From positions 1 to 64,000 of the forward strand of contig CBDCFL010000018.1 in NCBI GenBank assembly GCA_965216135.1: a stretch of DNA of 64,000 bases, written 5' to 3'. The translations under genes were made by a program, and so were the position numbers. This stretch comes from CBDCFL01 sp965216135 (GTDB lineage: Bacteria > Pseudomonadota > Alphaproteobacteria > Rhodobacterales > Rhodobacteraceae). Numbering within the stretch: position 1 is the stretch's first letter; the number at the start of each line of letters is the position of its first letter. The notes under the pieces are model-generated. The model was not told where the DNA came from, did no database searches, and saw only the letters and a list, made by a program, of their open reading frames with translations. Shown piece after piece: positions 62,150-64,000 of the stretch.

Positions 62150-63382
62150 AGGGCTTCTCCCTTTGCTTCCGGTCACACCAGATGTTGATCGGCCTTCTAC
62201 GTTCCAGGCACGGTTCCTGGACCGTGCCGGGCGATGTGCGGGAGCTTTTGGGCTTGGGGAAGTTGGTTTCGAGTGCTGTCAGGCAGGCTGGAGGGCCGGC
62301 ACTCGGCCCTGATTGAGGTGGATCGGAGGGCGGGCGGTGGCTGGCGCCCGGCCTGCCGGGATCAGCCGCGTTGTCCGACGATGTCGCGGTAGTCGGCGGG
62401 TCGGAGGCGCGTGCCGATGCCGAGCAGGGTGTCGAAGGCCGTTGCGGTGTGGCGGCGGCGGTTCCAGCGGAACACGAACTCGTCGAGATAGCGGCGCAGA
62501 TGGGCGCGGCGCAGGCCATGGAAGGTTCCGAGCGCCCAGCGCTTCAGGTTCGAGAACACACGATGGATCCACGTCAGCACGAGATGGGCGAGCGTTGCAC
62601 CGACGACCTTGGGCTGGTGGTCGTGGTCGGGCAGGCCGCAATAACCGCTCCAGCCATCGGTGATTACCCGCGCGCCCGGCGCCGAGGTCCCGGCAACGAA
62701 GGCATGAAGGCTGCGCGCGGAGAAATCCCCGATCGGCGCCAGCCGGATGCGACGTGGCTCGCCCTCGGGCGATAGCTCGACCGCGCCGGCAATGCGCATC
62801 TTGCCTTGCGGGCTGCGACCTTGCCCGCCTGCGGTCGGGTCTTTTACGGTGCGGAACGGTAGGGTGGCCTCATCGATCTCGACCAGGTCCTCAAGCAGGC
62901 TGCGATCCGGATCGACCATGGCACGGCGCAGCTTGTGTAGCAGGAGCCAGGCACTCTTGTAACTGCCGAGCCCGAGCTGGGCCTGGAGTTGCAGGGCGGA
63001 GATACCGTTCGAGTGGCTGGTCACGATGTGAACGGCCATGAACCAGGTCTTCAGGGGCAAGTGGCTGCGGTGCATGATCGTGCCTGCGGTCACCGAAGTC
63101 TCCTTCCCGCAGGCCGCACATTCCCAGCTCGCCCGGCGACGCTTCAGTCCCCAGCCCCTGTCATGGCCGCAGGCGGGGCAGACGAAGCCGTCGGGCCAGC
63201 GCTTGGCTGCGAGATGCCGGGCGCAGGAGGCTTCATCGGGAAAGCGCGCCTCGAAGGCGGCGCGGGACATCGGGCGGTCGTATTTCCAGCGGCTGGGCAT
63301 GACAGAACATTAGGCGAACATCCTGCCGATGGCAACCGCAAACCCAACATGTCGTCAAACCGGGGTCAGAGGGATAAGCCTC
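62150..63382 (-). mobile_element. Second IS1595-family element, in a hairpin sequence
   Basis: The element is 1233 bp with imperfect inverted ends (AGGGCTTCTCCC; GAGGCTTATCCC from the right) and an 8-bp duplication TTCTTCAA at 62142-62149 and 63383-63390. The uninterrupted site would have read AAAATTCTT-CAA-AAGAATTTT, a perfect stem-loop. Confidence 0.9.
62362..63300 (-). CDS. IS1595-family transposase
   Basis: This intact 312-residue transposase has an N-terminal zinc ribbon (CPACGHDRGWGL, ECAACGKETSVTAGT) and an ISXO2-like catalytic domain (LVEIDEATLPFR, VITDGWSGYCGL, SNLKRWALGTFHGLRR, FVFRWNRRRHTATAFD). It is distinct from the transposase at 2171-3187, so two IS1595 lineages are present. 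Confidence 0.93.
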   Translation of the reverse strand: MPSRWKYDRPMSRAAFEARFPDEASCARHLAAKRWPDGFVCPACGHDRGWGLKRRRASWECAACGKETSVTAGTIMHRSHLPLKTWFMAVHIVTSHSNGISALQLQAQLGLGSYKSAWLLLHKLRRAMVDPDRSLLEDLVEIDEATLPFRTVKDPTAGGQGRSPQGKMRIAGAVELSPEGEPRRIRLAPIGDFSARSLHAFVAGTSAPGARVITDGWSGYCGLPDHDHQPKVVGATLAHLVLTWIHRVFSNLKRWALGTFHGLRRAHLRRYLDEFVFRWNRRRHTATAFDTLLGIGTRLRPADYRDIVGQRG

Positions 63383-63437
63383 TTCTTCAAAAGAATTTTC
63401 TGTGGTCCACGCGCGGATCAATTCGCGCCACTGCGAG

Positions 63438-63836
63438 GTGCCCCATGCTTCCCAATTCCCCCTCTACGCCGGCCTTCTGGCCCTGCTTTTCCTCTGGCTC
63501 AGCTTGCAAGTCGTGGCTGGGCGGCGGTTGCACAAAGTTTCGGTCGGCGATGGCAACGACAAGGATATGCGCAAACGAATGCGGGTTCAGGCCAATTGGG
63601 CCGAATATGCCCCAATTGCGATCATCCTTTTGGTGATGGCTGAGCTGCAGGGCTTTCCGCCGTGGTTGATCCATATCCATGGCACGCCTCTGGTCATTGG
63701 CCGCGTCCTGCACGCCTGGGGCCTGGGCAGCACACCGCAGATCGTCTGGGCGCGTCAGGCGGGTATGTATCTGACTGTGGCTGCGATCGCCTCGCTGGCG
63801 CTGCTGAATATCTGGTGCGCTCTCTTCTGGGTCTGA
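63438..63836 (+). CDS. MAPEG-family membrane protein
   Basis: This 132-residue protein has four hydrophobic helices and the MAPEG motif (RMRVQANWAEYAPIAIILL, corresponding to the RxxxNxxE.xP region) near residue 45. The family includes microsomal glutathione transferase-like proteins, and bacterial members are poorly known. The start is taken as GTG 63438; the longer frame from 63402 crosses into the region altered by the IS1595 insertion. Confidence 0.87.
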   Translation: MPHASQFPLYAGLLALLFLWLSLQVVAGRRLHKVSVGDGNDKDMRKRMRVQANWAEYAPIAIILLVMAELQGFPPWLIHIHGTPLVIGRVLHAWGLGSTPQIVWARQAGMYLTVAAIASLALLNIWCALFWV

Positions 63837-63840
63837 TACG

Positions 63841-63923
63841 ATGATCGAACTTCTCGCCGATCCCGCCGTCTGGGCGTCTTTTGTCACCCTGACGATCCTC
63901 GAGATTGTCCTGGGCGTTGATAA
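63841..63923 (+). pseudogene. TerC-family membrane protein, cut by IS630
   Basis: From ATG 63841 (4 bp after the MAPEG gene) the frame reads MIELLADPAVWASFVTLTIL then EIVLGVDN, the start of a TerC/YkoY-type protein where the family has E-I-V-L-G-x-D-N. IS630 type B copy 3 begins after GTTGATAA. The rest lies beyond the window or is lost. Confidence 0.75.
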
Positions 63924-64000
63924 TACCAACGGTCATTGATCAGAACCCATGCGCCCATTTGCGCATGCCGAGGGACATGATCTTCCATGGTTGGTCGATG
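63924..64000 (-). mobile_element. IS630-family element type B, copy 3 (partial, window edge)
   Basis: The end TACCAACGGTCATTGATCAG matches type B copy 2 at 50879 for all 77 bases visible. The left flank is TAA at 63921-63923. Confidence 0.9.
63940..64000 (-). CDS. IS630-family transposase type B, C-terminal end only
   Basis: The last 20 codons and stop (…SLGMRKWAHGF) are visible; the remainder lies beyond the window. Confidence 0.88.
   Translation of the reverse strand, partial: IDQPWKIMSLGMRKWAHGF

Noticed and set aside
1..64000. Search for a prophage, anti-phage defence island or secondary-metabolite cluster
   Set aside because: No structural phage genes, integrase, restriction-modification, toxin-antitoxin pair or biosynthetic core genes were recognised; the accessory content is insertion sequences.

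Overview
This window looks like chromosome from an alphaproteobacterium of the Rhodobacterales (marine Roseobacter-like). The grounds are the gene order pyrC-pyrE-dnaB-alr-(Mla-type ABC)-radA-cvpA, a two-piece permuted tmRNA with tag ANDNHAPVALAA beside an alpha-type sspB, and Roseobacter-type sulfotransferase/glycosyltransferase families. All statements rest on reading the sequence; no database search was run.

Region 1 (1-7.2 kb): a partial acyl-CoA ligase, a frameshifted EamA transporter, a sulfotransferase gene split in its PAPS motif by an IS1595 element, a DUF1127-like small protein, an IS5-family element, a LysR regulator, and relics of an SDR and an FAH-family gene. Region 2 (7.2-23.4 kb): a D-xylose locus, xylFHG (minus strand), a ROK regulator, an FG-GAP/ASPIC secreted protein, then xylB and xylA (plus strand). 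It is broken by insertions: a composite-looking IS630 structure between xylF and xylH, one IS630 in xylB, and an IS630 plus a truncated transposase inside a duplicated stretch of xylA. Two copies of one palindrome (xylF/ROK divergent region and upstream of xylB) look like the ROK operator. Region 3 (23.4-28.8 kb): a frameshifted nitroreductase, a quinone oxidoreductase and a nest of IS630 elements, including a hybrid whose transposase lost its catalytic motifs by in-frame deletions.

Region 4 (28.8-41.2 kb): ssrA, sspB, fumC, a ribbon-helix-helix protein, xdhC, gcdH, a start/stop-overlapping cluster of DUF-type glycosyltransferases and a sulfotransferase-like protein, another IS630 and a Roseobacter protein often labelled PAPS reductase. 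Region 5 (41.2-58 kb): pyrC, pyrE, dnaB (with DnaA-box-like sites upstream), alr, mlaE/mlaF-like genes, pqiA-like genes, radA, cvpA, IS630, hpd with a divergent Lrp regulator, a Kef-type antiporter, cobT and cobS. Region 6 (58-64 kb): pyruvate carboxylase, a repeat cluster, a second IS1595 element, a MAPEG protein and a terC gene cut by another IS630.

Roughly 15 kb (about a quarter) of the window is insertion sequence. IS630 elements of four sequence types dominate; intact insertions are flanked by 3-bp TAA or TTA duplications. A separate family of structured, GC-rich intergenic repeats (five loci) is present and is not explained by any gene. Most core genes are intact, whereas single-base homopolymer indels cluster in the IS-damaged xylose genes and a few others.
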